This document shows positions 32,510 through 44,138 of a stretch of 64,000 nt of DNA, piece by piece (position 1 is the first letter of the stretch; the number at the start of each line of letters is the position of its first letter). The position numbers were made by a program, and so were the translations under genes. The stretch comes from Costus lasius (Eukaryota; Streptophyta; Magnoliopsida; Zingiberales; Costaceae), in the NCBI GenBank assembly GCA_027563935.2, contig CM050450.1, positions 25,531,439 to 25,595,438 of the forward strand. Direction: 5' to 3'. The notes below the pieces were generated by a model. It saw nothing but the letters and a program-made list of their open reading frames with translations. It ran no database searches and was not told where the DNA came from.

Positions 32510-33045
32510 TTCAGGTCATTAAGGTCTTGTTATACGAAGTTCGGTTCATGTTATACGAAATACATTATCTTGTTATGTGATATTGTGTCCTGTTATGTGA
32601 TATTGTGATTTGTCATAAGCAATTCAGGTATTGTTATATGAAATTTCAGTCCTGTTATACGAATTCCTTCCCATGTTATACGGAATTCAGGTCCTGTTAT
32701 ACTCAATTTTTTCCTTGTTATACCCAATTCAATTCATGTTATACGTAATTTCGGTCCTGTTATACGAATTCCTTCCATGTTATACGGAATTCAGGTCCTG
32801 TTATACCCAATTTATGCCGTGTTATACCATGTTTGTGTCGTGTTATACCATGTTTGTGCCATGTTATACTATGTTTGTGCCGTGTTATACCATGTCTGTG
32901 CCGTGTTATGCCATGTTTGTTCACTGTTATACCATGTTTGTGCCGTGTTATACTATATTTGTGCCGTGTTATACCATGTCTGTGTCGTGTTATACCATGT
33001 TTGTGTCGTGTTATACCATGTTTGTGTCGTGTTATACCGTAATAT
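32510..33045 (+). repeat. minisatellite, about 21-bp units
   Basis: Head-to-tail copies of TGTTATACCATGTTTGTGCCG and variants. The left half has TGTTATACGAATTCAGGTCC-type units and the right half (32818-33040) is more uniform. The unit is a multiple of three, which creates long ORFs with MLYHVCAV-like repeats; these are not genes. Confidence 0.9.
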
Positions 33046-33433
33046 TGCTTACGGCCGGTACCATAAAATCGGGAAATCTTTCTATTCGGAAATCTTTACA
33101 AATTACAGCAGTGTTCGGATTTTACGGTACCATGTGGAATTACGGTACCGTAAAATAGATTATCGCACTATCGTAATTCGCTGGCTTGCTCCGATTTGCA
33201 TGAAATTTCTTGGGTGACTTCTTCTTGTTGATGAGAACTCTTCCATGTATTTGATTTTGCTTGAAAACGCCTAAAATAGTTCCTTTTTACCTGAAAAACA
33301 TGAAAAACCAAAATAGAAGTAGACTTTGCAACATTTGATGGATTTAGCATAAAAACAAGTAAAAAGATCCTCGATTTAGCATGAAAAGGTATCTAAAATG
33401 ATGCAAAATATACTACATATTTCGGTGTCATTA
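33046..33433 (-). mobile_element. minus-strand Athila-type LTR fragment
   Basis: On the minus strand it starts TAATGACACC at 33433 (compare TGATGACACC in E2), runs through a TTTAGGCG...CAAGAAATTTC stretch, and ends in a palindrome region (33045-33185, TACGGTACCGTA-type cores). The rest of the LTR is replaced by the minisatellite. Its start abuts the broken left LTR of E5. Confidence 0.65.
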
Positions 33434-34029
33434 GGGAGCTGAACGAAAAATGAAGAGTCGTGCCGAAGCCTTCGCGAGCGTCGCCTATATGGCGTCGCTT
33501 CATCTTCTGCCGCTAGCTCGGATGCCGGGTGGACGTATCCGTGGATGCCACATCTGCTCCATGTCGGAAAGTGGCCTAGATGCGAGCCAAACTGTCAGCC
33601 GTGTCTGCTGAATGCCACCCGAGTCGCCTGTTGCGAGCCTCCACGCGGCTGCTGCCTACAGGGACTTCGTCCGCCCATTGGAGCTTCGTCGCCAGCTCGG
33701 CACCACCGCCCCCATCGCCAGCCATCGTCTGCCACGCGGCCGATGCCTCTCGGAACGAGATTCTCGCGACGTTCGTCCGTCTGCTCCCGAGGACGTCCGC
33801 GTGCTCCACGCGTTGACCCTACTGCCGGTCTCCAGTCGCCTGTCGCCGGCCGCCGCAAAGTTCGAAGACGACGGATGCAGCTGACAGACGCCGCCGTCCG
33901 CCACAAAGCTTGCGTCGTCGTCACGTACCAAAACCGGAGCCGAGACCTAATTTAGATTGGGCTTTGATTTTGACTAAGTCAACGGGTCCATCGACTGGTC
34001 CAAATTGGGCTTCAATTTTGGGCCTAACA
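33434..34029 (-). mobile_element. E5 3' LTR, truncated and internally deleted
   Basis: Starts TGTTAGGCCC at 34029 (minus strand) and matches 39551-40353. It lacks about 205 bp corresponding to 39917-40122 of the other LTR, bounded by a short CGTCCGCGTG-like match. It also lacks the whole distal part (38706-39550), ending abruptly where the Athila-type LTR fragment begins. GC-rich ORFs on both strands are not genes. Confidence 0.82.
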
Positions 34030-34041
34030 TCCTCCCCCGCC
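34030..34041 (-). other. E5 polypurine tract
   Basis: On the minus strand GGCGGGGGAGGA, directly before the TGTTAGG LTR start. Confidence 0.8.
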
Positions 34042-34119
34042 TGAGGTGGTCGCCGTCCTCGGCGACTCGAGGTAGCTCCTCAGCTCACCCTTGAATTGCC
34101 ATAGTTCGGAAGCCTTGTG

Positions 34120-35448
34120 CTAGGTTGCTTCCTCTATGGGGGATCCATCCCATCGGATGAGAAACTCCGTACGTCGGTTCCTTTTACTTTGCCCCAAAAC
34201 TCGGTGATCTAGAATACTGCCGATCCGCCAGTAGAACTCCGTCCTAACCGTCGGTGGGGCTCGGTAAGATTGTGATCGAGAAGGATTGTCCAGATCCGAG
34301 TGAAACTTCCTAAAGAAGCTCACGTGGAATGTAGGGTGCATCTGCGTTCTCTCAGGGAGTTTCAAGCGGTATGCTACTGAGCCCACTCGACTTAGTATCT
34401 CAAATGGACCATCGTTTCTACGGGTAAGACCTCGATGGGCCTCCTTTGCCGAGATCTTCCTCCAGATCTGCGGGGTAAGTCGGAGAAGAACTAAGTCGCC
34501 CACTACAAATTCTTCGTCCCGACGTCGGCGATTGGTATACCTTTGCATCCGTTGCGCAGCCAACTCCAAGCTATCTCTAGCCTCTCTGAGTGAGTCGATT
34601 CGTTCTCGGGCTTCCCGTTGAGCTGCAGGGCACTTCCCCTCGGAATCCCTTTGCACCACGCCAACAGGCGTTAGGGGCTGTCTTCCTAACACAAGCTCAA
34701 AAGGGTTGTGGCCAGTGGCGGATGACTTCTGCAAGTTATAGGCATATTGTGCCACATCCATCCACCTCACCCAGTCCTTCTGACTGGCGGTCACAAAGTG
34801 ACGGAGATAATCTTCCACAAGGGCATTCACCTGCTTGGTTTGCCCATCCGTTTGAGGATGATTGGCTGTGGAGAAGTTCAACTTGGACTTCAACTTGTTG
34901 AACAATGTTGTCCAAAAGCGTCCAGTAAAGCGGGCATCCCTATCGCTCACAATATCCACTGGGATGCCAAAATGCTTCACCACATTTTGGAAGAATAACT
35001 CTGTAGCAACTCTTGCTGTACAGGGCTCAGGGGCTAGGATAAAGACTCCATATTTGGAGAACTTATCTACCACCACCAGCATTGAGCTTTTCCCGTCAAC
35101 CTTTGGGAACCCACCAATAAAGTCCATGGACACACTCATCCAAGATGTCTCGGGAACAGGCAGCGGTTGTAACAACCCTGCCTCTAGTCTCCGATCGATC
35201 TTGTCTTGCTGGCAAATAAGACAAGTGCGGACATACATCTCAATGTTTGCGCGCATATCGGGCCAATAGCACGATTGTGCCAACAAGGCAAACATTCTGC
35301 GTAGCCCTGGATGCCCAGCCCAAGGTGTATCATGGAGCTCCCTCAGTAGCTCCCGGCGCAGTCCGCCCATCGATGGGACTAATGACCTACTGCCTCTGGC
35401 CATAACTACATCATTTGGACCCAGATAGTAACGTCGGATCATGCTCAA
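34120..35448 (-). pseudogene. E5 integrase with C-terminal chromodomain
   Basis: 442 codons in frame with the RT part, separated from it by two TAG stops. Integrase inserts the cDNA. The zinc-binding domain is intact (H39, H46, C76, C79). The catalytic triad has D109 (SMDFIGGFP) and D169 (VSDRD), but the third residue, expected 36 positions later as Glu in QTE, is Lys205 (DGQTKQVN), so strand transfer should be dead. After the GPF/EIL..VAYRLKLP and HPTFHVS segments comes the start of a chromodomain (ILDHRVLGQ...EFLIRWDG), which guides chromoviruses to certain chromatin. A TAG cuts it; the remainder (about 30 codons) can still be read beyond. Confidence 0.9.
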
Positions 35449-35652
35449 CTTAATTTGCTAAACTAGCTTTTGATACTTGCCATCAAAAGCGGAGGCTGCT
35501 TTGATTCTGTCTAGCAGGTCCCCTTCCACTCTGGATAGGGTGCAGCACACAAGGGCGTTAAGCCTACTGAGTGCGTCAGGCACAACGTTGGCTTTACCCG
35601 GTTTGTGTTCCCACTGGAACTGGAATTCAGCCAAGAATTCCTGCCAACGTGC

Positions 35653-37911
35653 CTACTTTGCCGACAACTTCTTTTGTGTGGTGAAATAGGTATTCGCCAC
35701 ATTGTCAGTTTTTACCACAAAGGCACATCTGAGAAGGTAGACTCTCCAGGTCCGGAGGCAATGAACCACTGCCGCCATTTCCTTCTCGTGAGCCGAGTAT
35801 CGCTGCTCAGTCTCGTTTAGCTTTCGACTCACGAAAGCTACAGGATGTCCATCCTGCAATAAGACACCACCAATAGCTTGGTCTGAAGCATCGGTGTGAA
35901 CCTCGAAAGGCAAACTGAAGTCGGGTAACTTCAGGATCGGTTCAGAGGCGATGCGGTCCTTCAACACTTGGAAGGCCGACTGACACCGATCATGCCACTC
36001 CCATTTCAAGTTCTTTTTCAGCAGATTACTGAGGGGTGCGGCTATTCTCGAATAGCCAGTGATGAACTTGCGATAGAAGTTCACCACACCGAGGAAACTC
36101 CGTAACTCGGTTTGGTTTGAGGGGGTGCGCCATTCTGCAATGGCTTGGATCTTCGCCAGATCCATGCGCACTTGTCCGTGGCCTACCACGTGTCCGAGAA
36201 ATGTTATCTCATTCGTCACGAATGAGCATTTCTCCAACTTTAAATAAAGTTGGTTATCCCTCAAAGTTTGTAACACCTGCCTCAAATGGCCCAGGTGCTC
36301 CTCAACGCTTGAGGAATAGATGACGATATCATCTAAATATATGACCATGAACTCATCTAAGAAATGGGCTAAAACTTGATTCATTAGATGGCTGAACGTG
36401 GCAGGTGCATTTGTGAGTCCAAAGGGCATCACTAGGAACTCAAATGACCCGTATCGTGTCACACATGCGGTTTTCTTTTCGTCGCCCTCGGCGATACGAA
36501 CCTGCCAATAACCTGACCTCAGGTCTAGCTTTGTGAAAACCTTAGCTTTCCCAAGTCGATCTATCAGATCGGGGATAAGCGGAATAGGATAACAGTCCCT
36601 CACTGTTATCTTATTCAAGGCTCTGTAATCCACACAGAACCTAAGTGAGTCATCCTTCTTCTTTTGGAAGAGGACTGGGGCCCCATATGGCGAAACCGTA
36701 GGCCGAACAAACCCTGTTTCTAGCAATTCGTCCAATTGCTTATGAAGCTCGGCTAACTCTACTGGAGCCATATGATACGGAGCCTTAGAGGGAGGAGTAG
36801 ACCCTGCCACAAGCTCGATCTTGTGGTCGATCCCTCTCCTAGGGGGAAGGTGTTTGGGAAGCTCCGAAGGCATCACATTGGAGTACTCTCCTAACAAGCC
36901 CTTCACTATCGAGGGGACTTCTCCTTCGCAAGGAGAGTCATCAGTCCAAACAGCCATTAAGGTTTTGTCACCTTGACGCAACCCTGCCGCTAAGGCATTG
37001 GCTGATAAGGGGACCCCTTTTAAATCCCTCTTCTTTCCCTTCATCGTCGACGTGCTCCCAAGGCACGACACGAAACCAGGGACTTGGTCGTCATAGATCT
37101 GTATCCCATACAGATGTGGCATCACACCAATCTTGGCTTTCCTCAAAAGCTCAAGTCCAAAGATAGCTTCATAATCATCTAACTTTAGGATCTTTGCGTG
37201 GCAACGGCCCCGCCAATTGCCCACCCCAATATCGACGTCATAAGATATCCCTAAAACTTGGGGGTCTACCTCACCGACCAACCTAACTCGGTCCCGTGCG
37301 GGGGATATCTTAAGGCCGATTCTAGTTGCTGTCGCTTGCCCTATAAACAAGTGCGAAGCACCTGTATCAATCATAGAATTCACATGTTGCGCATTTAAAA
37401 GACAATCAACATAAAGCAAAGTGGGCCTTTCATTCATTGATGATGAAGTTGCAAGTACAAGAGGGTTAAGGAGTCCCTCGGGCTCCTTTACAGTTTCTTC
37501 CTCTGCCACTAAGGCAGCGAAACGATCCCTCTTTGGGCAGTTCTTCATCATATGTGGACCTCCACATATATAGTAGGTCATGCTGGTGCTTGCTGTCTTT
37601 GATGGCCCTGGGGTAGCTGGTCGGCCCTTCACCGACTTATACTCTTTTGGGGCAGCGCAGTTCTTCCTCACAAAGGGCTTCTTGCCCTTGGCCGCATAGG
37701 GGATCCTCGACCTCGAGGATGATGCGCCAGTGTGATGATACGGGGGCGTGGCCCTCGACTCCTTACGATCTGTAAGGCTTTCAGCAGCTATCATTGCCGC
37801 CTTAAGAGTTTGAAACTCTTGGCGGCGCAGTTCATCCCGGGCCCACCCTTGGAGTCCATCCATGAAGTGGTAAAGTCGGGCTTTCTCCGACAAGTCATCG
37901 ATCTCAAGCAT
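35653..37911 (-). pseudogene. E5 gag C-terminus, protease, RT and RNase H
   Basis: 752 codons. Residues 1-50 are the end of the gag domain. 113-125 is a zinc knuckle that has lost its first Cys (YYICGGPHMMKNC). The protease active site is DTGAS (182-186). RT runs from about 370 to 560 with YLDD at 525-528 intact, and the thumb/connection follows. RNase H starts near 669 (VHTDASDQAIGG) and goes on to the TAG at 35653-35655; its last part is readable beyond the stop (GKANVVPDALSRL-like). Cleaved by its own protease, this would copy RNA into cDNA in the particle. It overlaps the gag ORF by 8 bases in another frame, which I read as a frameshift mutation. Confidence 0.9.
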
Positions 37912-38530
37912 AACCTGCGCAAACTGCTGAACATAGTCCTTTATTTGCGCCGATGTGCTTGAGTCGCTTTAGGGCGTCACGCGCCGCACAGTAAGAGTTC
38001 CCGGGCAGGAACTGATTTTTGATCTCATTTTTCAGCTCTCCCCATGAGAGCTTTTGGGCTGGATCTTGCCCAAATAAGCTAGGTGAGGCCGGAGTCCGCC
38101 ACCACAACTTTGCGTCTCCGGAGAGATACGCAATGCAGGTATGCGCCTGCTCCTCTTTGGGGACTTGAGCGTTCTGAAAGAACAACTCCATGTCCCACAG
38201 GAAGTTCTCAACTTCCTTCGTGGAGCGTATGCCCGTAAAGGGCGTAGGCTCATGGACACGCCGTCGCACAGTGGTCACTTGGCCACCTTCGGCCGGAGTT
38301 TGTGGCTGCATTGCAGCACGCTTTAGGAGGATCACCTCTATTTTGAACTGCTCAAGCTCCGCAGCTTGGCGATCCATGCGCATCTGAAGATCCGCATTAG
38401 ATGCAGTCAAGTTATTGTTGGAGGCCACCAACTCCTTCACAAAATCCACCAGGTTCTGGTCTCCCAGACCAGCAGTGTCTCCCACAGCATCTTCGAGGAT
38501 GCTGATGCGTTCAAAGTTGGTATGCACCAT
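37904..38530 (-). pseudogene. E5 gag N-terminal part
   Basis: 208 codons from ATG 38530. A coiled N-terminal region (ASNNNLTASNADLQMRMDRQAAELEQ) precedes the gag domain (PFTGIRSTKEVENFLWDMELFF, AYLSGDAKLWWRT, LKNEIKNQFLPGN). After about residue 190 the frame is lost to a frameshift and the domain continues in the next ORF. Gag would form the particle shell. Confidence 0.85.
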
Positions 38531-38692
38531 CTTCGCAGCTGAGCTTTTGCAGGTTACAGCACACTGATGTGTTCTTTACAACACCACAGAATAGAATAGA
38601 ACACAGGAACAGAATAAAACACCCTTCTGTTCCTTACAAACACACACAAAAGCAAAACATAACCTCAAAGAACAACTTTGGAATGTGAACGA

Positions 38693-38705
38693 GGCTCTGA
38701 TACCA
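38693..38705 (-). other. E5 primer-binding site (initiator tRNA-Met type)
   Basis: On the minus strand TGGTATCAGAGCC, the standard plant retrotransposon PBS for initiator methionine tRNA, next to the 5' LTR. Confidence 0.88.
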
Positions 38706-40353
38706 GTCTATCACGCCCATGATTAAGCTAAACAAAAATTTCCCAAAACAAACAGGCCAGATGCCTCAGAACCAAGAACCAAGTTACGCAGGACTCAAAG
38801 GACAATAGGTGTCCCACACAGGGGACGAATGCAGCAGGGGCGCGGAAGCAAAGTGAGAGGAAACTGGCTAGCGAGCGTGACCGGTAGGCGGAAAGGGGAC
38901 CGCCTCAGCCTACACAGAGTAAAACCCAAACAGCGACACTGCATGCAGGCAGTGAGATAGGAACGCAGAGCAGAGACAGAGAAACCACACGGAAGCTACA
39001 CGCAGGCAGCAGAGATGTGCGAAACAGGGGCGCTGAAAGGAAAACGAGGTTGCACGCAGACAACCAGAAACTACAAGGCCAACGGCACAAAACTCACACT
39101 CGGAAGCACACTCGTCCGCACGCAGGCAGAGGAGAACGAACAGAACAACCGCATCCACACGCAGGTGAATGAAACCAATGGACAAAGCAGAGGCCGAAAC
39201 ACACAACAACGAGAAAGAGCTAATGGCCGACAGCCAAGCAGCGTCATCGCCGGAACTCGAGAACGGAAGCAGGAAGACCACGAACGAAGAGGGGAGACGC
39301 CGGAGAACGTAAACGGAAGGAGAAACGACCAGCCGAAAACCAGGGATGAGATTACCTCGTCCGAACGAACTCATCGCCGAAGTTGCTCGAAGAGGAAGAA
39401 GACAGGGGGAGAGGAGCACCTTCGACGTTGTACCGCCGCGCAACCACCCACTGGACGTCAGAAGGTTGGCCGGAGTTCGCCGCCGAACGCCCGATCGAGA
39501 GGGAAGGAGGGAAGTCGGAACAAAATGCCAAAAATCGACAAGAGCCGGCTGGGGAGCTAAACGAAAAGTGAAGAGTCATGCCGAAGCCTTCGCGAGCGTC
39601 GCCTATATGGCGTCGCTTCGTCTTCTGCCGCCAGATCGGATGCTGGGTGGACGTATCCGTGGATGCCACATCTGCCCCACGTCGGAAATTGGCCTAGACG
39701 CGAGCCAGACTGTCAGCCGTGTCTGCCGAATGCCACTCGAGTTGCCTGTTGCGAGCCTCCACACGGCTGCCACCTACAAGGACTTCGTCCGCCTGTTGGA
39801 GCTGCGTCGCCAGCTCGGCGCCACCACTCCCCGTCGCCAGCCATCGTCTGCCACGTGGCTAACGCCACTCGGAACGAGATCCTCACGACGTTCGTCCGTT
39901 TGCTCCCGAGGACGTCGCTTCCTCTGAACGAAGCCGCCCGCCCGCTGCTCTCGTGCCACGCGGAAGTTCTGCCCGCCGACGAAGCTCCACGCGGTGCTGT
40001 TGCGTCTGCCCGAGGTCGCCGCCGACCTCGTCTTCCCCGTCCATTAGCGCGTGCCCCTGGAGACGAGACGCTCGCCGTTCGCGTCCACGCGCCTGAGATC
40101 TCGCTGGATTTGCCCTCTCTCCGCGTGCTCCACGCGTCGACCCTACCGCTGGTCTCCAACCGCCTGTCGCCGGCCGCCGCAGAGTTCGAGGACGACGGAC
40201 GCAGCTGACGGACGCCGCCGTCAGCCCCGAAGCTTGCGTCGTCGTCGCGTACCAAAACCGGAGCCGAGCCCTAATTTAGATTGGGCTTCGATTTTGACTA
40301 AGTCAACGGGTCCGTTGACTGGTCTAAATCGGGCTTCAATTTTGGGCCTAACA
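38706..40353 (-). mobile_element. E5 5' LTR (about 1.65 kb)
   Basis: On the minus strand it starts TGTTAGGCCC (40353) and runs to the PBS. The exact inner end is uncertain because the bases before the PBS (GGGCGTGATAGAC) lack the usual CA. The outer 800 bp match the shortened 3' LTR. It is GC-rich, with ORFs on both strands that are not genes. Confidence 0.75.
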
Positions 40354-40469
40354 CTAAGTATCATTAAAATTAACTGATGTTAAATATAATTAAATAGTAA
40401 TTAACTATGTTCTTTAAATATAATTAAATAGCAATTAACTAAGTGCTCCATCTGGCTTTCTTATTTTAC
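40354..40469. other. short AT-rich flank of E5
   Basis: Contains a direct repeat of TTAAATATAATTAAATAG (about 40380 and 40415). No gene. Confidence 0.4.
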
Positions 40470-40652
40470 TTGCCCTGCAGAACTAATGCCCATTCCTTTG
40501 TTGTTGGACCAAGCACATGTTTGTGCAGGTTCATAAACAAAATAAGATTTATCATATTGTTGTTCATCTGCAGTAGCAAATGCAATAGACTTTGTAGTGC
40601 CAACAATGGAAATTTTAGATAAACATCTTTGAGGTTGTCCTACAATGATTAT
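40470..40652 (-). CDS. exon-like 61-codon ORF of unknown gene
   Basis: On the minus strand an open stretch of exactly 61 codons sits between a splice acceptor-like CTTGCTAG and a donor-like GTAAAATAAG, both in phase 0. It reads SIVGTTKSIAFATADEQQY and YFVYEPAQTCAWSNN, a mixed composition that looks like real protein rather than repeat DNA. I do not recognise the family. It could be an exon of a disrupted or captured gene. Confidence 0.35.
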
Positions 40653-41790
40653 CTAGCAAGTCAGTATCCGGATCTTCTTGAAAGATGGAGCCTTGGGGTA
40701 CCCGTATGCTAGGGTATCGTTAGGCTCTGTCTATAATTTCTTAGAGTACCCTCAACAACTCTCCTTTGCTAGGAAAAATTCTCCTCTTGGAGAATTCTCC
40801 TTGTAAGGGTGTAGAAGTTCTAGTGTGGCCAAGGTGAGTTTCTCCTCAGCGAGCTAAATCTCTCCATTATTGACATCTTCGATTAGGTAAGTGAGTTCTA
40901 CCTTGTTAAGGGTGTTACATCTATAATTTTTAAAAAAATTAAAAAAATTGATAGCACGAGACAACCTTGTCTCATCGCATCCCAGCCGTATTCTCTCCCT
41001 CTTCTCTCAGTCTGACGTGACCCAATCCCACACTTTCTCTCCCCCATTTCTTCCTCACTCATTTCTCTCCCTCACCATCTCCCTCTCACAAATCCCTCAC
41101 CTTGCCCTTTCTCTCTCGCGTCCAGCAAGCTCTGACCAATGTCCAGCGAGCTTGACAAATGCCAGTAACGAGCATAGTGAGCTCTGACCTCCCTCTTTCA
41201 TTTTCTCTGACCGGCGAGACGCAATTGGACAAGCACGCCGAACCCTAACTATGGCATTGCTATTTTCTCCCCCAGCAGCTCTAGCACTCGCGTTGAGCTG
41301 TGATAAGTTCCTATCAGTTTTGGCCAGTTCCGGTATGGTTCTAACAGGTCTCAGCGAAGTTTCGACGGTAGTTCGGCAAGCTGCTTAAATGAGTGAAGCG
41401 TGCTTTCGGTGTTGTTGCTGCTCCGGCGAGCTCTACATTGTAACCATCTGCTGGTTCGAAAGGTTGCTGGCATCGGGGAAGAAACATAATTTCAGTGACA
41501 TCTGTACGACCCAACTATCGGTGTGTCCATACATGTTGTGGACGAGGTTAGTGTCTAACCTGCTTCGTATGTATCTTAGTTAAGAAATCCTGCATGTTTG
41601 TAGTCTTAGACAAGTGCCTGCTTAAAATACCTTAATAACTGCTGATAAATAGTAGAGTAATAGAGGGCACAATTATTACTAATTAACCATGAAAGTGACT
41701 CAAGAAGAGAGGAAAATAAATTAAAATAAATAATAGTGTAAATACATGGACAAGACTGGACAATTAATAAGTGTTAAATTTTATCTTAGT
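40653..41790. other. unassigned DNA, partly pyrimidine-rich
   Basis: No supported gene. 40975-41140 is strongly C/T-rich (CTCTCCCTC runs) and 41130-41380 has recurring CCAGCGAGCT-like words. A 64-codon ORF at 41389-41583 (Cys-rich MSEACFRCCCCSGELY) has no recognised motif. Confidence 0.35.
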
Positions 41791-42250
41791 GTAAGGACTA
41801 TAAACTCGGATAGGCAGGATTTGCTTGGACAGAGGATCTGGGTAAGTCAACCTTCAATTGTTAAGTAGGGATCTTTCTTATACATTGATCATGGTGTCTA
41901 CTAACTGATTAGAAGGAACTTTATGATTTGGTGTTATTGCTTGACTAGGGACTAATGTCATCGCATGTGCACAACTTTATCGAAGTAATAAATAAGATAT
42001 CGTTCCCAATGAGGATCTAGCGGTCAAGTACCGATTACACGATTTATCCATAGTTAGATGATTCCAAGTGTGATTTTTGTTTGGAAGCTTCAAGTACGAA
42101 GAACAAAAGCAAGCGTTTAGGGTAAAGATCGATACAGAGAAAGTCGGGACTCACGGTTTCACCACGCTGACTAATATGAATTTAGTAAAATAAAACTTTG
42201 ATAAGAAAATTAAAGTGTTGAAAGGGATTTATCCTAGTGTACAGATTACC
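41791..42250 (-). repeat. 460-bp direct repeat, copy 1 (LTR-like)
   Basis: Starts GTAAGGACTATAAACTC and ends CCTAGTGTACAGATTACC; copy 2 follows 773 bases later. Inside, GTGCACAACTTTATCGAAGTAATAA resembles, in reverse, the 3' end of Athila-type LTRs. This is probably an old minus-strand LTR end that was duplicated. Confidence 0.8.
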
Positions 42251-42563
42251 TTCTCCTGAAGCATAATCTGGTACCTAATCACAACAACTCCTTACTCTCA
42301 TGACAGTTACCGTAATTAGGCCTCTTAAATTCTGTGACAAATCATGAAATCCTTCAAGTGAATCCGAACTACTCTTGTGATCGAATTCACAAGTTTGACA
42401 AGAATAGATCCAACATCGCGATTCACCTCTCGGTCCTTCTTACGACGTTTAACACGCACAATTACTTGTCCAGAGTAAAATATAAAATAGACATAATTCT
42501 AATCAAATCAACTTTTTAAAATTTCATAACAAAGATTAAAATAATAAGATTAATCCATAAAAT
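42251..42563. other. spacer between the 460-bp repeats
   Basis: AT-rich, with phrases such as CTCTCATGACAG and ACTCTTGTGATCGAATTC that resemble the E2/E3 LTR body in reverse. It is likely more of the same old LTR. Confidence 0.4.
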
Positions 42564-43023
42564 GTAAGGACTATAAACTCAGATAGGCAAGATTTGCTTG
42601 GACAGAGGATCTAGATAAGTCAACCTACAATTGTTAGGTGGGGATTTTCTTATACTTTGATCATGGTGTCTACCAATTGATTAGGAGGCACTTTATGATT
42701 TGGTGTTACCACTTGACTAGGGACTAATGCCATTGCAAGTGCACAGCTTTATCGAAGTAGTAAATAAGATATCATTCCCAACGAGGATCTGGTGGTCAAG
42801 TACAGATTACACGATTTATCTATAGTTAGACGATTCAAAGTGTGATTTTTGTTTGGAAGCTTCACGTACGAAGAACAAAAGCAGGCGTTAAAGGTAAAGA
42901 TCGATACGGAGAAAGTCAGGACTTAGAGTTTAACCACGCTGACTAATATGAATTTAGTAAAAATAAAACTTTGATTAGAAAATTAAAGTGTTGAAAGGGA
43001 TTTATCCTAGTATACAGATTACC
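42564..43023 (-). repeat. 460-bp direct repeat, copy 2 (LTR-like)
   Basis: Same length as copy 1, with scattered substitutions. It ends CCTAGTATACAGATTACC. Confidence 0.8.
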
Positions 43024-44138
43024 CTCTGTCTGTGTTCGTCCAAAAAAACTCCCCTAACCTTCCAAAAATCTTTCCTTTTATACTTTAATTGGTTTAGAAC
43101 TCAAGAAGATTTCTATAGAGTTTGGTTAAGTTTCAACTCTGGTATTTATTTCTTTCCGCTTTAATGTACGTATGAGTTTATTCATAAGTTTGAGTTTGGC
43201 TTCTGTTTAAAAATACTAGTGTGTGAGTTAGGATTTGAAATAGCTATTCATTTGTTTATGTATGTGTGAGAATGGAAATTTTCTTCGATTTACGCCTAAA
43301 TTGATATAGTTTAATTTACTAAGGTTCTCTGCTTTCTACAAGCCTTCGTGTCACGCCCATGGGGTATTGACAGAAAACCCCGGCTATAGTTTCACATAGA
43401 GATGCAATAATTCCTGTCATTTAATAATCACACAAATTAATAAGTTATATACAACCACAATAAAATCTACATAACATAACATAAATATCTTATATATCAC
43501 ACTCAAATACTCATAGTCATACCTAACATTTGTTCACATCATTCACACGTAAACCACAATAAAAAACGAAAACTAATTCATTCAATATTGAAGGCTAAAA
43601 CTCAAATCAACTGATCCATGAACCAAAACATAGATCAATTGATTTTATTATGTCAGTCATGAGTGATACAACATATATATACATAAATGAAATTTGAAGA
43701 CAACTCGGTGGTGTTGCATCCAACACTTGCTGCCTAAGAATTATCTAAAGATAACCTGATCGTAAGCCATAACTAGCAACTATAGCCCAAATCATGGTTT
43801 ATTGGTCCTTAACCTGACTAACTCATAAGATAATCAAATGCTATGACATTTCATACATGCATCACTATCATCTCATGAACAAACAATCATAATACACAAT
43901 ATGCGTAATATCTAACATGTCAAATAACCCAACAAATACCAACGTGCATTACAATATAAATGAAAGCACAATTATTCTCATGCTTCAAACAATTAAGGCA
44001 AGGAGTGCAAAGGAATTTAAATACAATAACAAATAGAAAGACAACAAAAACATATAATTAATACCATTATTTTCAAAGGAAGGCTAAGGTTCTTACCTCC
44101 AATCATAGGATCACTCCAAAGTCTCACTTGTCACCTGA
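43024..44138. other. unassigned AT-rich host DNA left of the large-LTR element
   Basis: No gene. At 43351 TGTCACGCCCATGGGG resembles, in reverse, the end of chromovirus LTRs (compare GGGCGTGATAGAC in E5), so 43351 onward may be an old minus-strand LTR that continues after 51357. I cannot fix its ends. Confidence 0.35.

Larger units (their letters stand above)
33434..40353 (-). mobile_element. E5: Ty3/gypsy chromovirus, nearly full length
   Basis: On the minus strand: 5' LTR (40353 to 38706), PBS (38705 to 38693), gag, protease, RT, RNase H, integrase with chromodomain, PPT (34041 to 34030), and a shortened 3' LTR (34029 to 33434). Similarity by recall points to the Galadriel-like chromovirus lineage; this is not certain. 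The coding region has one frameshift and several stops. The right flank after the LTR is CTAAG (40354-40358), but the left end is lost, so no duplication can be confirmed. Confidence 0.88.

Noticed and set aside
32631..33217. Two long overlapping ORFs (175 and 146 codons) with CYTMFVP and MLYHVCAV repeats
   Set aside because: They are translations of the 21-bp minisatellite in different frames; a unit length divisible by three keeps any frame open.
33545..33955. ORFs of 75-136 codons on both strands
   Set aside because: They lie in the GC-rich E5 LTR, occur in several frames and on both strands, and do not match the equivalent ORFs in the other LTR.
39346..39560. End of the E5 LTR placed at 39551 instead of 38706
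   Set aside because: The PBS lies at 38693-38705, so the LTR must reach it. The match with the left copy stops at 39551 only because the left LTR is truncated.
39015..40255. ORFs of 177-193 codons on both strands
   Set aside because: They lie in the 5' LTR of E5, where high GC makes long open frames common. No domain is seen.
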